Part shown: positions 24,694 to 34,424 of the stretch, piece after piece
Position numbering within the stretch: position 1 is the first letter of the stretch
Layout of the letters: the number at the start of each line of letters is the position of its first letter
The notes under the pieces: generated by a model
Databases searched by the model: none
What the model saw: only the letters and a program-made list of their open reading frames with translations
Told to the model about the DNA's origin: nothing
Made by a program: the position numbers and the translations under genes
Source of the DNA: Pseudomonadota bacterium
GTDB taxonomy: Bacteria > Myxococcota_A > UBA9042 > GCA-2863065
Length of the DNA stretch: 64,000 nt
Assembly (NCBI GenBank): GCA_005776725.1
Contig: SXOO01000217.1
Span: forward strand, 1-64,000
Reading direction: 5' to 3'

Positions 24694-26280
24694 TCATGTC
24701 TGACCCCGCGCGGCGCTGCCTGGCCGTGGCCGTCGGAGCAGCCGTGCGAAGAGCGCCTCGCTGGCGCCGAAGTACGGCGCATCCCGCCCCGCAAAGGCCC
24801 GATGCCCCACCACGATTCCGGCGCCGGCCACCCCCAGCGAGAGGACAGTCCCGACCCACGCGCCCACGCCCAGCCGAAGGGCAACGGCGCCTGTGGCGAT
24901 GCCAGCGAGCCCGATGAGCGCGTGGACGCCCAGCAGCGAAGGGAGCCCGGGGAGCATCCCGCGCAGCACGGGGCCCGGACTCGCCCCCCCGTTGGCCAGC
25001 TCGGCGGCCTTCCAGGCCAGCACGAGACAGCCGAGCGGGTAGCAGAGCGCCGCGAGCCCGGCGCCATGAAGGTGCCAGTGTGGCGTGAGGATGAGCAGCA
25101 GCACCAGCATGGAGCCACCGCCCACGAGCGTGGCCGCCGCCACCACGTCGGGTCGGCTGCGGCCGGTGAGGTAGTAGTACGGGACCACGTTCAGCGCATG
25201 GAGCCCGTAAGCCGCGAGCAGCCAGGCGAAGATCCCGGATGCCGCTTCGGCGCGCGCGGCGCCCACCCACGCAGGCAGGAAGACGGGGCCCACCGCGGCG
25301 GCGAGCGTGACCACGCCGGCGGAGAAGAGGAGGCTGGCGCGCCATGCGGTGGGGAACTGGCGCGCGTCATCGTTGCGGTCGCCCGACGCGAAGTGCGGCA
25401 TGAGCACGCGGCCGGCCGCGATGGCGACCTGATGGACCTTTGAGGCCAGCGCCTGGGCGAGGGCGTAGCTCGCTACGGCCTCCAGCCCGAGGACCGACCC
25501 AACGACCAGCTTGTCGAGCTGGCCGATCGCGAGGGTGCCCGCTGAGGTGACGGAGCTGTACATCCCGAAGCCGAGGAGTCGCCGCGACGTGGGCAGGAAG
25601 TCGAGCTGGTCCCACTTCACCGGCTGCAGCTCACGCGCTACGGAGACGAGACCGACGATGGCGGTTGCCCATGTGACGGCGACGGTGGCCACGACGAGGC
25701 CGATGAAGCCTGAGCCGATGGCGAGGGCGAGCCAGCCAACGATCAGCGCGGTGACGGCGCGGCCCATGACCAGGAGCTGCGATGCCCGGAACCGGTTCAG
25801 CCCCTCGAAGACCCCCGAAGCCACCGTGAACAGCACCGTCGGCAAGACCCCGATGGAGACGAGTCGCAGCGCACGCACGGCGAGCTCGGCTTCGTCGCCC
25901 CGAAGCTTCAGGAGGTGGACGGCGATCGGCTCGGCGAGCACCACCATGATCAGGGTCGCAAGCAGCGCCAGGACCGTGAAGACGAGCGACGCGGAGGTGA
26001 CGATTCGCGTGAGGGCGAGGCCCGGGGGCACGGCGGCATCACCGCCCCCGCGTGCCCCGGCGACGAGGGCGGTGGTGGCCTCACCGAGGCTCAAGTTGAG
26101 GATCCCGGTGAAGGCCAGGATGGCGATGCACAGCGTCCAGAGCCCGAAGGTCCGGTCGCCGAGGTAGCTGAGATAGAGAGGGGTGCTGACGAGCGCCACC
26201 AGCGTGGGCACCGCGAAACCCGCGAGGCTCCAGAGCGTGTTACCAGCCAGGAGGCCGGCGCGGGTGGCTTGGCTAGTCAT
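24694..26280 (-). CDS. Polysaccharide/lipid-linked oligosaccharide flippase (MATE-like, Wzx type)
   Basis: The ATG at 26280 (MTSQATRAGLLAGNTLW) gives 528 aa; the track's start adds 15 residues. The protein has 12-14 hydrophobic segments, begins GNTLWSLAGFAVPTLVALVSTPLYLSYLG and ends in a basic tail, as in the RfbX/Wzx family that moves undecaprenyl-linked oligosaccharides across the inner membrane. No glycosyltransferase cluster is adjacent, only FkbM downstream and lipid genes upstream. The transported molecule cannot be named. The 166-bp gap to the upstream lipoprotein gene leaves room for a separate promoter, though none is convincing. Confidence 0.85.
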   Translation of the reverse strand: MTSQATRAGLLAGNTLWSLAGFAVPTLVALVSTPLYLSYLGDRTFGLWTLCIAILAFTGILNLSLGEATTALVAGARGGGDAAVPPGLALTRIVTSASLVFTVLALLATLIMVVLAEPIAVHLLKLRGDEAELAVRALRLVSIGVLPTVLFTVASGVFEGLNRFRASQLLVMGRAVTALIVGWLALAIGSGFIGLVVATVAVTWATAIVGLVSVARELQPVKWDQLDFLPTSRRLLGFGMYSSVTSAGTLAIGQLDKLVVGSVLGLEAVASYALAQALASKVHQVAIAAGRVLMPHFASGDRNDDARQFPTAWRASLLFSAGVVTLAAAVGPVFLPAWVGAARAEAASGIFAWLLAAYGLHALNVVPYYYLTGRSRPDVVAAATLVGGGSMLVLLLILTPHWHLHGAGLAALCYPLGCLVLAWKAAELANGGASPGPVLRGMLPGLPSLLGVHALIGLAGIATGAVALRLGVGAWVGTVLSLGVAGAGIVVGHRAFAGRDAPYFGASEALFARLLRRPRPGSAARGQT

Positions 26281-26446
26281 GTTGGGCGCCGGCACTCTAA
26301 CCCTCGAGGGCGTCTTGGTTGCCACTCAGGGCGCGACTTTTCATCGAGTCACCGGGCTCCGCTGTCCTCGGCCCCGGCGCCTCGAATCGCTTCCCCGCGA
26401 ACGGCGCGACGGGGTTCTTCTTTGGGCCCGCGATTGAGGCTGCGCG

Positions 26447-28186
26447 TCACTCGGGAGGCGGGGTGCAGCCGTCGACCCCGAGGGAGTCGGTGGTGACCGT
26501 GGGGTAGTCGCCCTGGAGCGGCAGCAGTGTGGGGTCGTGCAGCTCGAGCGGAGCCGTCCACGAGTCGTCCATGATCTCGGGCAGCTGCGTCAGCGTGAAG
26601 GCGTTCCAGTCGGTGCACCAGACGCCCGCGGCCTCGCGCAGCGACGTGCTGATGCTGGAGGTTGGCGTGCCCAGGTCGTAGAGGGCCACGTCGTCCTCGG
26701 CCGAGGCGCCCGCGAGGCCCGCAATGGCCCGCCCGAACTTCGAGTCGGCACCTCGACGCGTGAGGTAGATGACCCGGTCACACCCGGCGTTGCGCAGCGC
26801 CAGGACCGGGGCCAGGTCCGGCCAGCCGCCTGCAGAGATGTTGCCGTCCGGTAGCTCCTTGCCGCGCGAGAGCCCGGGCTCTGCGGGCGACATGGAGATC
26901 GCCAGGCGCCAGGTGGCGGGCCCCAGCGCCATGGCCTTCTGGCTCTTGAGATCAGGGAAGCCGAGGGCATTGTCGACCACCGGCTTCGTGTGTTTGCTCT
27001 GGCCCCAATACCCGGCCCGTACGTCCGCGAACGAGGGCTCGAACGCCCAGGTCCCCAGCGCCATGAAGTCTGCGTACGCCTTCTTCCACTGCGTCGCGGC
27101 GTTTCCCAGGAACACACTGGTGATCGCCATAGCGCGAAGCTTCGCGCCCACGGGCTCGTCGATGCGGTTCTTCGCGCTGTTCTCCTGCGGGATGAAGCCC
27201 GAGCGCCACGTGGCGAGGAGCTCGGCGAAGCGCGACCCGCAGGTCCCACTGCCGCCCAGGGGTAGCGCAGCGACCTCCGGCCACGGGAGCCCGCGGCCGG
27301 GCAGGGCGCACCCCGCCAGGATGGCCTCCCACTCCGGCAGGTCGACGGGGCCGTAGCCGGCGTAGAAGCTGCCGATCCGCCCCAGCTTCTCGGCGAAGCC
27401 CTCGAAGCTGACCACGCCCGGGCGCAGGAAGATCTCCGCCGAGTCGGCGCTGAACGCCCCGAAGGTGGAGAGCGCCGCCCAGACCATGGGCACGTAGGCG
27501 AGCGGGTCGTCGGACTCCGTGAGGAGGTCCAGGATCTCGGCGTTGATGATGTCCTTCACGTCGTCCGAGTCGAACAACGTGAGCAGGGCGTCCAGCGCCT
27601 GCTCGAGCTTGCCGTTGGCCACGGCTTCGCCCACGCCCTGGGCCTTGGCCTGCTCCACCAGCGCGAGCAGCACGCCCACGGCGACCGCTTCGTCGCGTTC
27701 GGTCATGGCCTGGATGTAGCCGTAGAGCGACTTGTACATGAAGCCGAGGCGCGCGCCGGCCTCGACCGGAGTGCACGCCTTCTTCGCGCAGGTCTTCACC
27801 GCGGGGTGGATGTGCATCGACTCCGTGAAGAAGGCCGTGATCGAGGCTGAGCTCCCTCCGGCGACCCCGTCCAAGGGGCCGAACGTCTCCACGATCCGCG
27901 CCATCGCCGCGAAGTGCGCCGTGATCAGCTCGCCGTTCCCGCGGATCGCCACACACAGCGTCTTCTTTGGCTCCGGCGGTTTCGGCGTGTCGGTGGACGT
28001 GGCGTCTGCCGGCGCCGGCGTGGTGTCTCGGGCGTCCTCCGGCGCCGGAGCGTCGTCGGGTAGCGGAGTGGTATCCAGGGCGCTCGGCGTGTCGGTGGGG
28101 CCGATGACGTCTGCCGCCGTGAGGGGCGTGCTCTGCGTGGTGGCCGCCTCGCAAGCTAGCGCCAGGAGCAAGACAAGGCGCTTCAT
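26447..28186 (-). CDS. Patatin-like phospholipase lipoprotein
   Basis: The ATG at 28186 overlaps the PlsB-like gene stop by 4 bp (ATGA) and gives 579 aa. A short lipoprotein signal (MKRLVLLLALAC, Cys12) is followed by about 60 Asp/Pro/Thr-rich residues. Residues from about 77 resemble patatin: CVAIRGNGELITAHFAAM, then the nucleophile elbow VAGGSSASI (Ser113). The second catalytic Asp may be in ELPDGNISAGGW, where patatins usually have DG[GA]. GNG replaces the usual glycine-rich oxyanion GGG, so activity is not certain. An acyl hydrolase on the periplasmic or outer-surface side is inferred, acting on lipid related to the adjacent acyltransferase. Confidence 0.65.
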   Translation of the reverse strand: MKRLVLLLALACEAATTQSTPLTAADVIGPTDTPSALDTTPLPDDAPAPEDARDTTPAPADATSTDTPKPPEPKKTLCVAIRGNGELITAHFAAMARIVETFGPLDGVAGGSSASITAFFTESMHIHPAVKTCAKKACTPVEAGARLGFMYKSLYGYIQAMTERDEAVAVGVLLALVEQAKAQGVGEAVANGKLEQALDALLTLFDSDDVKDIINAEILDLLTESDDPLAYVPMVWAALSTFGAFSADSAEIFLRPGVVSFEGFAEKLGRIGSFYAGYGPVDLPEWEAILAGCALPGRGLPWPEVAALPLGGSGTCGSRFAELLATWRSGFIPQENSAKNRIDEPVGAKLRAMAITSVFLGNAATQWKKAYADFMALGTWAFEPSFADVRAGYWGQSKHTKPVVDNALGFPDLKSQKAMALGPATWRLAISMSPAEPGLSRGKELPDGNISAGGWPDLAPVLALRNAGCDRVIYLTRRGADSKFGRAIAGLAGASAEDDVALYDLGTPTSSISTSLREAAGVWCTDWNAFTLTQLPEIMDDSWTAPLELHDPTLLPLQGDYPTVTTDSLGVDGCTPPPE

Positions 28187-29763
28187 ACGAGGTCCTCGAG
28201 GCCGTAGCCGGTCAGGCGGTTGTGGTAGTAGTACGCGAGCTCCTGCGAGTCGCACTGGATCCGGTCGCCTTCGCGCCACGCGGCGCGGTTGCGGTGGTAG
28301 CTGGCGAAGTAACGCAGCGCCTGTCCCACCACCTCATCCGCGCTCTTGCCCTCGAGATCGGGGGCCAGGCCAAGGCGCCCCGCGGCCGCACGCTCCCGGA
28401 TGCCCACGAGGAGGCGCTCCACGGCGGCGAGCACGTCCGACAAGACGAAGCCCGTGGGGCCTGCGCCCTCCTTGAGCACACGGTACAGGTCGGCGCCCGG
28501 GTGCTTCTTGCGGGTGAGGAGGTGGATGGCGAACGCCAGGACGTGGGTGCTCTGCATGCGGGCGATCCGCGCGAGAGAGCCCACCAGGTGATCCGCCAGC
28601 TCGCTGGTGTATTCGTGGTCACGCTGTGCGTCGTGGACCACTTTGCCGTCGCGCATCACGTAACGCGTGATGTCCACCGGCCGACCGCGTTGGTCCACGC
28701 TCCGCCCCTGGAAGTCGACGCGGTTGCCGAAGGGGTCCATCGGCTCGCCGAACGTGATGTGGATGCGGCTGTCGAGGGCCATCAGGTCGCGGAAGAACGA
28801 CGCGATCCGCTCGAGGCGGCTGAACTCGTCGTCGATGATGATGTACCGCGACTTGCCCACGTCCTTCAGGTAGTCCTCGATCAGCGTCTCCGCCTCGAGC
28901 ACCAGCCCATACGAGATGTCGCAGGGCACGAAGTAGAGGTTGGGCTGGCGCTTCCCGCTCTCGAGGTTGTGCTGGTACGCGGTGAGCGCCGAGCCGAGCA
29001 GGCCCTTCTTGAGTCGCCGCTCCACGCTCCCCGACCGTGAGCGAGTCCCCCCTGGGAAGAAGAGGTGATGGTAGCCGAGCTCCATCGTGTAGGTGGCGTA
29101 CTCCTTGAGCACGTCCTTGTAGAGCTCGGCCTTCTTGCGGCGGTCGATCCGGTACGCCCCGAGGTGGTTCATGAAGAAGCCTATGAGGCGGTTCGTGAAC
29201 AGGTTGAGTCCCGCGCCGTAGGTGAGCGGCGGGAGCCCCACGAGGTACGCGGTGTAGCCGAGCACGATCGAGTCGAGGTTCGAGAGGTGCGTGGGCGTGA
29301 CCACCACCGTCCCCTTCTGCGAGAGGCGCCGGACCGCCTCCGTCTCCCCGTGGATCGCCACGTTGTCGGCGAGGCGGAGCGCTTGCTTCGGGTCTTTGAG
29401 GGCGCGCACCGGATCCAGCGAGTTGAGCAGCAGCCCGAGCGCCGTGGGCACGGTGCTGGTGACGGCCCGGTACATCCGCGGATCGAACGAGCCCATGATG
29501 TCGTCTACGAAGCGAGCGATGACCTCCTTGCCCAGGTCGCGTAGCGCGGTGGGGTTGGCGGAGTCGAGGCGCTTCGCCACCTTGCCCCAGTAGGCCGGGT
29601 CGCCGCTCTCCCACTGATATCGGGGGCCATTGAGGCGCATGCGCTCGTGGTAGAGCGTGTCGGCGAGCACGTCGTGGAGGACGCCCGCCGGGCGCTTCTC
29701 GAGCTGGTCGAGGACCCGGCTCGTGACCTCGGTGCGGGTCAGCTGCTTGTGTTCGGCGCGCAA
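28183..29763 (-). CDS. PlsB-like glycerol-3-phosphate/lysophospholipid acyltransferase
   Basis: The TTG at 29763 with GAGGAG 8 nt upstream gives 526 aa; the 878-aa track ORF continues antisense to the next gene. The acyltransferase block shows VVTPTHLSNLDSIV (HX4D catalytic motif), a substrate-binding region GAYRIDRRK and LFFPGGTRSRSGS, comparable to the GGRSRTG block of PlsB. Length is shorter than E. coli PlsB (about 800 aa) and lacks its long N-terminal part. It would esterify the first acyl chain of a glycerophospholipid or a related head group at the inner membrane. It is translationally coupled to the patatin-like gene. Confidence 0.78.
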   Translation of the reverse strand: MRAEHKQLTRTEVTSRVLDQLEKRPAGVLHDVLADTLYHERMRLNGPRYQWESGDPAYWGKVAKRLDSANPTALRDLGKEVIARFVDDIMGSFDPRMYRAVTSTVPTALGLLLNSLDPVRALKDPKQALRLADNVAIHGETEAVRRLSQKGTVVVTPTHLSNLDSIVLGYTAYLVGLPPLTYGAGLNLFTNRLIGFFMNHLGAYRIDRRKKAELYKDVLKEYATYTMELGYHHLFFPGGTRSRSGSVERRLKKGLLGSALTAYQHNLESGKRQPNLYFVPCDISYGLVLEAETLIEDYLKDVGKSRYIIIDDEFSRLERIASFFRDLMALDSRIHITFGEPMDPFGNRVDFQGRSVDQRGRPVDITRYVMRDGKVVHDAQRDHEYTSELADHLVGSLARIARMQSTHVLAFAIHLLTRKKHPGADLYRVLKEGAGPTGFVLSDVLAAVERLLVGIRERAAAGRLGLAPDLEGKSADEVVGQALRYFASYHRNRAAWREGDRIQCDSQELAYYYHNRLTGYGLEDLV

Positions 29764-29807
29764 GGGCAGAGCTCCTCGAGGTGAAACGGGCTCAGGGGCG
29801 CCCAACT

Positions 29808-31856
29808 CTAACGCGGTTCGAGGTGATTCCGGAACTCGCGGGTGGCCACGAGCAGCTCTCGCACCCGCGCTACCTCGCCCGGGTTCGCGCCGCGGGCCGA
29901 GGCCACCTCGAGCACGCGCTCTGCGTCCGTGAAGCGCCCGAGGGCGATCTGCGCCTCCGCCGCGCGCAGGGCGGTGTCTGCCCCGGCGCCCGCGTCGAGC
30001 TGGCGGCGCGTCTCCAGAATGGCGCCCTCGTAGTCCCCTGCTACGAAGCGATGAAACGCAGCCTGAGGGCCTTCGAGCGCGCCCGCGGGGACCAGCCGAT
30101 TCGCCGCAGCCCACTCCGGGGCGCGGGCGAGCACGGCGCCGACGTCCAGGCCGGCGGCGCGGTCGAAGGCCACGCCGTGACGCGCCCAGTACATCGCGAC
30201 CCGGTTGAAGTTGGCGTCGTTCCGCGGGTGGTCCCGCAGGTAGATCGCGAAGCCCGCCGACCGGTAGACGAGGCGCCACCACGGCACGCCTTCGAGGTGG
30301 CGCAGCGTCGCGGTGGCGACGTAGGGCCACCCCGGTCCGCCCACACCGAAGAAGATGTCGACCCCGTAGTCCTCGAGCAGCTCGAGGTACGGGCGCCCGT
30401 CGGTGGGGCGCACCCCGCCGCTCTCGATCACGTCGTAGTCCTTGGCCACCGCGGCGGAGTAGTGCTCCGTACGACCGTCGATGAACGTCCGAATCCGCGG
30501 CGCGAGGTGGTAACCGAGGTAGGCGCCCAGCGTGTAGTTGTTGAACATCCGGCCTTCGACGCCCGCCTCGGAGAGGAACGTGGCGCCTTCGCCCGCGAAC
30601 GACGTGTGGTTCACGGCCGTGCGGAGATACAGGCCCGGGTCGGCGGGACGCCCGCCGGCCGGCCAGCCCGGCACGTCGCTCATGAGGAGCAGCCAGAACC
30701 CGTAAGTGGGGAGGGCGGCCACGAGGCTGAGCGCCCCTCCCGCGGCCGGGGCGTGGAGTGTGGGCGCGAGCCTCCCGGCCACGCGCGTGGCGTACAGGAG
30801 GGGCAGGAACGACAGCCACATGAAGCGGAACGAGATGAGGTAAGCGGCAGCCCCTGCGATCCCCATGAGGACCGCGGGAAGGTCGAGCAGACGGCCGGCC
30901 TCCGAGGGCGGCGTCGCCACGGACGCCCCGGTCGTGGAGGGGGGTGAGTTGCCGGCGGGCCGCGCTGCCCGAGCGGCCGCCACGGCCGCCGCCCCGAACA
31001 GCAGCAGCACCAGCCCGCCACAGAGCCAGCCGAGGCCGGACAGCATTGGGCTGTTGTCGCTGGGATCCAGGGGGTTGAAGGGGTACCAGTCGTCGACGAC
31101 GTCCCAGATCGCGTGCTCACTCTGCGACGTGAAGAACGTCACGTGCTGCGCGAGGCCTCGTGGGTTGAGCGCGGTGACCAGGACGCCCAGGCCGATGAAC
31201 GTGGCCAGCGCGCGGAACACCTCGCGGGGTCGCGGGTCCTCCGGCGTTCCCGGTGGCCGCGTCTCCAGGCGCTCCAGCAGCGCCCCCAGCGCCCCCGCGC
31301 CCGCGACAGCGAAAGCGATGAGGAAGAGCGAGTGCGCGTTCACCCAGAACACGGCCACCGCCAGCGCCATCGCCAGCTGCGCCCGTCGAGTCCGCTGCGG
31401 ATCCTCGAGCACCCAGCCGTAGATCAGCAGCGCCGCGAGGATAGAGAAGAGATCGGCGCGGGTTTGATAGAGGCGCGGGTAGGTCAACACCGCCCAGAGC
31501 ACGAAGCCCAGTGATGCCAACCCGGCGCCCCCGGCGGCTCGGCGGAAGAGCCGCCAAGCGAGCGCGAGGATGGCCACCACCAGGACGGCGTGAAACGCCC
31601 GCAGCCCCTGGAAGCCGAGCTGGTCCTGGACGAGGTAGTAGAGCACCTCGCTCAGCCACTCATGGGGCGTGGGCTTCACGTCCCCGTGCGTGAACAGCAT
31701 CGGCTCGCTCTGCGCCAACGGCCCCTCGGCCGCGTAGAGCTCCCCCATCTTCAGGTAGTACCAGTTGTCCGCCGTGGCGAGCGGGCGGGCAGACAGGAGC
31801 AGGATCAACACGGCCGCCCCGAGAGCGGCGAGGGCGGCCACGGCGCGGGTGATCAC
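29808..31856 (-). CDS. Polytopic membrane protein with periplasmic domain and TPR-like tail (GT-C-like)
   Basis: 682 aa from a GTG at 31856, only 2 bp from the DUF362 stop. About ten hydrophobic segments fill residues 1-400, starting after LLLSARPLATADNWYYLKMGELY. A soluble part includes FNNYTLGAYLGYHLAPRI and TFIDGRTEHYS, a pattern seen in large uncharacterised membrane proteins related to PMT/GT-C glycosyltransferases. The last 100 residues form TPR-like helical repeats (DTALRAAEAQIALGRFTDAERV). A lipid-linked sugar transferase role is a guess from fold resemblance and from the neighbouring flippase and FkbM genes. Confidence 0.6.
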   Translation of the reverse strand: MITRAVAALAALGAAVLILLLSARPLATADNWYYLKMGELYAAEGPLAQSEPMLFTHGDVKPTPHEWLSEVLYYLVQDQLGFQGLRAFHAVLVVAILALAWRLFRRAAGGAGLASLGFVLWAVLTYPRLYQTRADLFSILAALLIYGWVLEDPQRTRRAQLAMALAVAVFWVNAHSLFLIAFAVAGAGALGALLERLETRPPGTPEDPRPREVFRALATFIGLGVLVTALNPRGLAQHVTFFTSQSEHAIWDVVDDWYPFNPLDPSDNSPMLSGLGWLCGGLVLLLFGAAAVAAARAARPAGNSPPSTTGASVATPPSEAGRLLDLPAVLMGIAGAAAYLISFRFMWLSFLPLLYATRVAGRLAPTLHAPAAGGALSLVAALPTYGFWLLLMSDVPGWPAGGRPADPGLYLRTAVNHTSFAGEGATFLSEAGVEGRMFNNYTLGAYLGYHLAPRIRTFIDGRTEHYSAAVAKDYDVIESGGVRPTDGRPYLELLEDYGVDIFFGVGGPGWPYVATATLRHLEGVPWWRLVYRSAGFAIYLRDHPRNDANFNRVAMYWARHGVAFDRAAGLDVGAVLARAPEWAAANRLVPAGALEGPQAAFHRFVAGDYEGAILETRRQLDAGAGADTALRAAEAQIALGRFTDAERVLEVASARGANPGEVARVRELLVATREFRNHLEPR

Positions 31857-31858
31857 GT

Positions 31859-32938
31859 TCAGCTGAGCTCGATCCGCTTCTGGACGATCTTCGCGAGGTC
31901 GGCCTCGCCCAGGCCCAGCCGCGCGGCGCCCTCGATGAACTTCGGGGCGCGGGTCCCGTCGCGGTCAACGAAGACGCTCTTCAGCCCCTTCGCCTCGCGG
32001 ATGGTCTCGATCCAGTCCAGGATCACGCGGTCCATCGCCACCGGATCGGTGGAGACCGCGATCTCGTTCTTCGCCTCACGGAACCGCTTGTCCTGGGGCC
32101 CCCCGTGGTAGAGCACGCGCAGCGCGTCGCAGATCACGAGGCGCACCTTGCCGCCCAGCTGCTCGTGGTTGTAGACCCGGGCCACGTTGCAGATTCCGTC
32201 GTGGAAGCAGGCGGTCTTGCACTTCTCCCGGCTGCAGTGGAAGTGCGGGACGGTCTCGATGTTGCCGTAAGCGACGTTCTTCAGGGCGCCCGTCACCCCG
32301 GTGAGATCGTGGTCCTTCGGGACGCAGACGTTGATGACGGCGGTGACCTTGCGGGCGATCTTGGCGAGCCGCGCCTCGGAGAGATCGCCTCGCCGGTTGC
32401 GGCCGTCGACGGGTGTTGCGTCGTCTTCGTAGCCGAGGGTCTTGTGGTAGTGCACCGGGAAGTTCCCGGGTTTGCCCTTCATACCGGGGCCCAGCGCGCG
32501 GAACCCGCCAGTCTTCATCCGCGACCCATACTGGTCGTAGATGATCACGTTCTCCTTCGGGACGCCGGCGGCGTGCACTGCCTCGGCCACCGCGAACGCG
32601 GTCGCGGGATGTACGGACGAGTGCGGCGACCCGAGCGTGTTGATCTTCACGCCCACCACGTCGCCAGGCTTCACGAAGCGCGCCATGGCCGCGCCGGGCG
32701 TGGCTTCGCCCGTGAACTCGGTGAGGGCGCGCGCCACCATGACGCGGACCACCTCTTCGTTGGTCTTGATCACCTCGCTGGTGGCGCCCGGGTGAAAGAC
32801 CCGGAGCACGAAGCCCTTCCCGGGGGTGGCGGCTTGCGCAGTAGCGGGCACGCCCAACACGGTGGTGGCCGCCAGCGTGGCGGTGGCCCGGGTCAGGAAG
32901 TCTCGGCGGCTCTGCGCGGGCGCGGGGATCTCGGTCAC
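31859..32938 (-). CDS. Tat-exported DUF362 domain protein
   Basis: 359 aa from a GTG at 32938 with GGGAG 5 nt upstream. SRRDFLTRATATLAATTVLG is a twin-arginine signal, implying export of a folded, possibly cofactor-bearing protein. The body matches DUF362: GDVVGVKINTLG, VINVCVPKDHDLTGVTGALKN, and CSREKCKTACFHDGICN, a Cys cluster that could hold a metal or iron-sulfur centre. DPVAMDRVILDWIE is another family stretch. The family has no settled function. It heads a same-strand run of six genes reaching FkbM. Confidence 0.8.
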   Translation of the reverse strand: MTEIPAPAQSRRDFLTRATATLAATTVLGVPATAQAATPGKGFVLRVFHPGATSEVIKTNEEVVRVMVARALTEFTGEATPGAAMARFVKPGDVVGVKINTLGSPHSSVHPATAFAVAEAVHAAGVPKENVIIYDQYGSRMKTGGFRALGPGMKGKPGNFPVHYHKTLGYEDDATPVDGRNRRGDLSEARLAKIARKVTAVINVCVPKDHDLTGVTGALKNVAYGNIETVPHFHCSREKCKTACFHDGICNVARVYNHEQLGGKVRLVICDALRVLYHGGPQDKRFREAKNEIAVSTDPVAMDRVILDWIETIREAKGLKSVFVDRDGTRAPKFIEGAARLGLGEADLAKIVQKRIELS

Positions 32939-33016
32939 GTGGGCTCCCTCCGGTGGTCCCGGAAGATGCCATAGACGCGTGGGAGGTGCGACCCCCGGCC
33001 CGGCCCGGTCTCCGGC

Positions 33017-33238
33017 TTACGCCGCTTGTGCCCCGAGGCCCTGCCCCATGCGACGCTCGAGCTCACCGGCGCTCGGCATCCGGGTGGGGTGCGCGCCGAA
33101 GGCGTCCTCGAGGGCGCTCACGAGCAGCGCGGTGGCGTCCGTATCGTTTCCGGTGAGCTGTCCGGCCTGAACGTACGCGCGGGCCAGGATCGCTTCGAAG
33201 GCGCTGATCACGGTCATCGGGGTGAGCTCGGCGTTCAT
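33017..33238 (-). CDS. Small uncharacterised protein (73 aa)
   Basis: The ATG at 33238 has an excellent GGAGGAA Shine-Dalgarno 4-5 nt upstream, which makes this short frame credible; the 195-aa track ORF extends beyond it without support. The product (MNAELTPMTVISAFEAILARAY) is mostly helical by appearance and has no signal peptide, Cys or membrane segment. I do not recognise a family. It lies 78 bp upstream of the DUF362 gene on the same strand and could be co-transcribed. Confidence 0.5.
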   Translation of the reverse strand: MNAELTPMTVISAFEAILARAYVQAGQLTGNDTDATALLVSALEDAFGAHPTRMPSAGELERRMGQGLGAQAA

Positions 33239-33490
33239 GAGATTCCTCCAGTGGAAACAGGGTCGGGACACTTCCCTAGCAGGCGGCGTGCCAGCGCGCT
33301 GCACGGCCGCCGATCCGATGATGACGCGGCCTGACCAGGCCTCGGGAGGCCGCCTCTGTGAAAAAACGACTCCGGCGTGCCACAGGGCTGTGTCATTTTG
33401 TCTTCGCCGCCCGATCGTCCGGGTCGCGAGCCCCTTCGCGGCTCTGGCGCCTTGCTTGCCTTCTCCCGAGGACGCTTCAGAATCGCCCAA

Positions 33491-34372
33491 GTGTTGGACG
33501 AGCCCCTCCTCAAGTTCCTCGAGCTCTGCCGTGTGCGCCTGGGCGCCGACGATGTCCGCGCGGAGATCGGAGGCCGCGAGCCCACGGGTGCCGGCCTCCT
33601 CCACGCCCCGCTCAAGCCCAATGTCCGTGTTGTGGCCGTGTTCGATGCGCCGCTCCTCGACGGCACCCGGCTGCAGGAGCGCCTCGACGGGCTAGTCGCT
33701 GCCTACGCGGGTTGGCTGGCCTCGGAGGCGCCCGAGCGGGCGCTGCCAGTCGACATTCACGGGGGGCAACCCGCTGCCGCCCTCGAGGCTGCGCTTCACG
33801 CGCTGATGACCCGAACGCAGGCGATCCGAGCCATGGTGGTGGACGAGCAGTCGCCCATCGTCTGGGGCACGTCGCACCCTGACGCGCTGCCCACGGACAT
33901 CGCCACAGCCAGCTCCCTCGCGCACACGGCGGCGGCCTTGGCGCGCGTCGGACTCGACCTGGCGGTGCTGCTCACGGAGTCCGCCGCCGACACGGAGACC
34001 GCGCTTGCGGGCTCGCTGCTCTCTCCCGCGGAGAAGCGGGGCATCCACGGCGTGGTATCGGGCCTCCTCGAGCACGGCGTGCTGAAGACGCGAGCGGACT
34101 GGACCCACGACATCCTCGCTGCGCGAGCGATCGTGGCCACCCGCCGGCAGCGCGACGTGAGCCTGGTGCGCGAGCCTCCGCTCGGGGTCGTGGCCAAGGG
34201 CTTCGCAAACATCTACCGGCTGCTGCTGGTCTTCGAGGGGCGCTTCTCGCCCCTCCAGGCCGAGGCGGCGATCATCCAGGCCGTCCCGGCAATCGAGGGC
34301 CTGGTCACGCGCCTCCCGCCGGTGGACCCGGCGCCGGGTGGCGGCAAAGTAGTGGCTCTCCGCTCGCGTTGA
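33491..34372 (+). CDS. Uncharacterised protein with possible Roadblock/LC7-like folds
   Basis: The track starts at 33377; I prefer the GTG at 33491 ([18 protein letters not shown]), giving 293 aa, though neither start has a clear Shine-Dalgarno. The segment [20 protein letters not shown] and the final [20 protein letters not shown] stretch resemble Roadblock/LC7 modules, small dimerising domains that partner Ras-like GTPases in myxobacterial polarity systems. No GTPase gene is adjacent. The assignment is weak. Its last codons overlap the candidate promoter of the transaldolase gene. Confidence 0.45.
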   Translation: MLDEPLLKFLELCRVRLGADDVRAEIGGREPTGAGLLHAPLKPNVRVVAVFDAPLLDGTRLQERLDGLVAAYAGWLASEAPERALPVDIHGGQPAAALEAALHALMTRTQAIRAMVVDEQSPIVWGTSHPDALPTDIATASSLAHTAAALARVGLDLAVLLTESAADTETALAGSLLSPAEKRGIHGVVSGLLEHGVLKTRADWTHDILAARAIVATRRQRDVSLVREPPLGVVAKGFANIYRLLLVFEGRFSPLQAEAAIIQAVPAIEGLVTRLPPVDPAPGGGKVVALRSR

Positions 34373-34397
34373 GGCCAGGCGCACAAGCGGTTATAAG
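34369..34397 (+). promoter_or_regulatory. Sigma-70-like promoter of the transaldolase gene
   Basis: TTGAGG, exactly 17 bp, then TATAAG. The predicted start near 34404 leaves a leader of about 20 nt with a GGAG Shine-Dalgarno 7 nt before the ATG at 34425. This is the best housekeeping promoter in the window and overlaps the stop codon of the preceding gene. Confidence 0.6.
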
Positions 34398-34424
34398 CGC
34401 GGCCCACAGCCTCGGAGCCGCACC

